A stretch of 64,000 nucleotides of DNA from CAZEQK01 sp964514395 (GTDB lineage Bacteria; Bacillota; Bacilli; Tepidibacillales; Tepidibacillaceae), in the NCBI GenBank assembly GCA_964514395.1, contig CAZEQK010000016.1, positions 6,773 to 70,772 of the forward strand, in the 5' to 3' direction. Within the stretch, counting starts at the first letter, position 1. Every line of letters begins with the position of its first letter. A program made the position numbers and the translations under genes. The notes below the pieces were generated by a model. It had not been told where the DNA came from and did no database searches. It was given only the letters and a program-made list of their open reading frames with translations. This document shows, one piece after another, positions 62,074-64,000 of the stretch.

Positions 62074-62766
62074 TTAGGCATCCACCTCAAATTTATATCC
62101 TACTCCCCAAATAGTCTGAACATAATTATGCTCTAATCCAGCTAATTTTTCTCTGATTTTTTTTATATGAACATCCACGGTTCTTATATCCCCAAAGAAA
62201 TCGTATCCCCATACCTGTTCGAGTAATTGCTCTCTAATAAATACTGTTCCAGGAGATTTCATCATATGAACTAATAACTCAAATTCCCGTGGTTTAAAGA
62301 TAACCTTCTCACCATTGACCACAACTTCATGGCGTTCTACATTTATAGTAAGACCATTAAATCGAAAAACATGATTTGAAGAATCTTTTTTTGGTTTTAC
62401 CCTTGGTTGTAGCCTTCTAAAAATAGCTTTAATTCTCGCTACTAATTCCCTCGGACTAAATGGCTTTGTAACATAATCATCTGCACCCAATTCTAACCCT
62501 AGTACTCTATCAAATTCTTCGCCTTTAGCAGTTAACATAATAATTGGAATATCTGATTTCTTTCTTATTTCACGGCAAGCTTCATATCCATCAAGCTTAG
62601 GCATCATGACGTCTAAAATAACAATATCAGGATTTTCAGTATCAACTAGATTTATAGCCTCTAAACCGTCAGCCGCTTCGATCATTTTTATCTGTTGCTT
62701 TTCAAAAAATAATCTAATAATTTCTAATACGTTTGGGTCATCATCTGCAACTAAAACCTTATACAT
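62074..62766 (-). CDS. OmpR-family response regulator
   Basis: A 230-residue regulator. Receiver with acidic pair ADDDP, phospho-Asp in IVILDVMMPKLDGYEAC, Thr in MLTAKGEEFD and Lys in VTKPFSPRE. The Trans_Reg_C winged helix has PREFELLVHMMKSPG and RTVDVHIKKIREKL. It pairs with the kinase downstream. It is divergent from the repeat-rich secreted protein gene, a possible target. Confidence 0.94.
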   Translation of the reverse strand: MYKVLVADDDPNVLEIIRLFFEKQQIKMIEAADGLEAINLVDTENPDIVILDVMMPKLDGYEACREIRKKSDIPIIMLTAKGEEFDRVLGLELGADDYVTKPFSPRELVARIKAIFRRLQPRVKPKKDSSNHVFRFNGLTINVERHEVVVNGEKVIFKPREFELLVHMMKSPGTVFIREQLLEQVWGYDFFGDIRTVDVHIKKIREKLAGLEHNYVQTIWGVGYKFEVDA

Positions 62767-63113
62767 TCAATGTCCTCCTAATCAAAGAAGTATATCAATA
62801 TTTTTTTTATATAAAGCATGTAAAAAATAACGGCTATTACTTCTACCCTTTGTCCTTGTATTTATATATATACGAAAAAGGACCAAATAATTTTAGGGTA
62901 ATTTAAAAGTTACCATTATGAAATAAGAATTTTTTTCCTCTGAATTAGGTTTTGTTTATTATTCTTTTAAAAAAGAAGCTGTTAACAAATTGATAATATT
63001 TTTTTATTTAACAGATAATAGTTTGATTACATTTTTCATTTAAAGTTATACCCAAGCAGTTAAAACAACTGTTAACAACCATCTAGAAAAAAACTTATAG
63101 GAGGTTTTCGAAA
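62767..63113. promoter_or_regulatory. Divergent intergenic region with repeated TGTTAA motifs
   Basis: About 350 AT-rich bases. TGTTAA-N5-TGATAA at 62980-62996 looks like a direct repeat with 11-base period, the type bound by OmpR-family regulators. CTGTTAACAA occurs again at 63069-63078 and TTTAACAG at 63007-63014. A possible -35/-10 (TTGATT, TTATAC) lies at about 63022-63050. TAGGAGG precedes the secreted protein start. Confidence 0.45.
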
Positions 63114-64000
63114 ATGAAAAATAGTACAGAGAACAATAAGAAACAAGTATCAAAAAAAATATTACCCCTTATGCTATCAAGCACGGTGTTAGCATCAACC
63201 TTTCTTATGGCAGGTGCACCAACAGTATTTGCAGATGAACTGAATAAGAATGGAATCGAACATACTTCATCAGTAACTGAAAGTGTTTATGGTATGCATA
63301 AAGGTCAAATCATTTCTCATGAAGCTCGAAATACGCCTGGTTCCCCTGAAAAAGGGAAATATATAAGTAATATTGCTAGAAACTTCAAAATATACAGGCT
63401 AGGAAACCAAGAAAATTCCGCAGACCAAGCTGCTCAGGATCAAGCTTCATCTGATGTAGTAACTAATTCTGAGACTGCTGTTGACCAAGCTGCTCAGGAT
63501 CAGACTTCACCTGATGTAGTAACTAATTCTGAGACTGCTGTTGACCAAGCTGCTCAGGATCAGACNNNNNNNNNNNNNNNNNNNNNNNNNNNNNNNNNNN
63601 NNNNNNNNNNNNNNNNNNNNNNNNNNNNNNNNNNNNNNNNNNNNNNNNNNNNNNNNNNNNNNNNNTTCACCTGATGTAGTAACTAATTCTGAGACTGCTG
63701 TTGAAGATAATGATAGCGAATTTAATTGGATTGTTGACTCTTATAAAGGTATTATAGAAAGCTATAATCATTTAATAGATTACTATAACACCTTTATTGG
63801 AAAATATTTTAAAGATCTAAGTCAAACTAGTGACACTTCTGCTCCTGCTGATGAACAAGCGACTGTGACAGATAACACTTCTGCTTCTGCTGATGAACAA
63901 GCGACTGTGACAGATAACACTTCTGCTTCTGCTGATGAACTGGCTACTGTGACAGATGACACTTCTGCTCCTGCTGATGAACTGGCTACTGTGACAGATG
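63114..64000 (+). CDS. Repeat-rich secreted protein (partial, with gap)
   Basis: Signal peptide (residues 1-42, basic start, then LPLMLSSTVLASTFLMAG, cleavage near VFADE). The mature part has some 60 unique residues, then 20-residue repeats (unit TSPDVVTNSETAVDQAAQDQ) interrupted by 100 N, then a unique helical stretch (NWIVDSYKGIIESYNHLIDY), then 14-residue repeats (TSAPADEQATVTDN type) running off the window. An apparent stop after the gap is an artefact: the codon ACT is split by the N run and joins in frame when units of 60 are restored. Ala, Asp, Thr and Ser dominate. No anchor is visible yet; a cell-surface or spore-surface stalk is likely but unproven. Confidence 0.8.
63423..63702 (+). 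repeat. 60-base tandem repeat array with gap
   Basis: Units begin at 63423, 63483 and 63543; the third enters the N run. A partial unit resumes at 63666-63702. Units 2 and 3 are almost identical, while unit 1 has Ala-Ser for Thr-Ser-Pro. Copy number unknown. Confidence 0.95.
63566..63665. other. Assembly gap of 100 N
   Basis: Exactly 100 N inside the 60-base repeat. Placeholder length; it shifts the frame (100 is not a multiple of 3), causing a false stop at 63672. Confidence 1.
63835..64000 (+). repeat. 42-base tandem repeat array
   Basis: Four units starting at 63835, 63877, 63919 and 63961, the last cut by the window end. Each encodes 14 residues; variation is Pro/Ser, Gln/Leu and Asn/Asp at fixed sites. 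Confidence 0.95.

Noticed and set aside
63672..63674. Stop codon ending the repeat protein
   Set aside because: It arises because the 100-N placeholder shifts the frame; joining the flanks restores the repeat codons.
1..64000. tRNA, rRNA, CRISPR array or prophage
   Set aside because: No cloverleaf, rRNA motifs, regularly spaced repeats or phage structural genes were seen on reading. The amidoligase-like gene has a phage-related fold but no phage neighbours.

Overview
The window is a low-GC chromosome segment from an endospore-forming member of the Bacillales. This rests on the sporulation genes (spoVK, cotE, spoVS, spoIIIE, a SleB-type cortex lytic enzyme), on Gram-positive regulators (LexA with Cheo-type boxes, GlnR, MntR, ArsR) and on a gene order that largely follows the Bacillus subtilis glnR-hfq-miaA-mutSL-cotE-ymcA-miaB-kor-spoVS-ymdB-rny-recA-cinA-pgsA-ymf block, read on the minus strand. 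The genus cannot be named from the sequence. Two 100-base N runs (37748-37847 and 63566-63665) are assembly gaps, and both fall inside tandem repeats in coding sequence.

Layout. 1-333: 3' end of an unrecognised gene. 357-1426: divergent yneA-like gene and lexA with SOS boxes between them. 1547-6058: glnR-glnA, ynbB and hflX. 6199-9759: sfsA, spoVK and a chemoreceptor. 9840-16791: a PrcB-domain protein, hfq, miaA, a methyltransferase, mutL and mutS. 16888-20881: an amidoligase-like gene beside cotE, then ricA and miaB. 21086-26519: a small unknown gene, mnmM/ytqB, a PduL-type phosphotransacylase, 2-oxoacid:ferredoxin oxidoreductase subunits and an M19 dipeptidase. 26604-36530: spoVS, ymdB, rny, recX, recA, a DEAD-box helicase, cinA, pgsA and rimO. 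36809-44216: rodZ (with a gap), ymfK, ymfJ, plus-strand DUF116 and nickel-permease genes, then ymfI, ymfH and ymfF. 44388-45442: two very small genes around a sleB-type gene. 45617-46864: a truncated IS3-family element. 46904-54820: nupQPON-like transporter, GntR regulator, spoIIIE. 55123-59176: arsenic genes (acr3, arsC-arsR) and manganese genes (mntR, mntH). 59302-62766: yeeI and a two-component system. 63114-64000: start of a repeat-rich secreted protein, cut by the window end.

Genes that work together: LexA, YneA, RecA, RecX and MutSL cover DNA damage and repair. GlnR represses its own operon with glnA. Hfq, RNase Y, the DEAD-box helicase, RicA and YmdB touch RNA turnover. MiaA and MiaB act in series on tRNA A37. 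The nup genes form one importer. ArsC reduces arsenate, Acr3 exports arsenite, and ArsR controls both, probably through a shared 24-bp motif seen upstream of each transcription unit. MntR and MntH form a manganese regulator-importer pair.

Most of the window is conserved core genome. The parts most worth a second look are the amidoligase-like gene beside cotE, the Asn-Glu repeat in RodZ, the repeat-rich exported protein, the paired perfect inverted repeats between recA and the helicase gene, the terminator-like hairpin in the rny leader, the shared ars motif, and several small genes that are easily missed.
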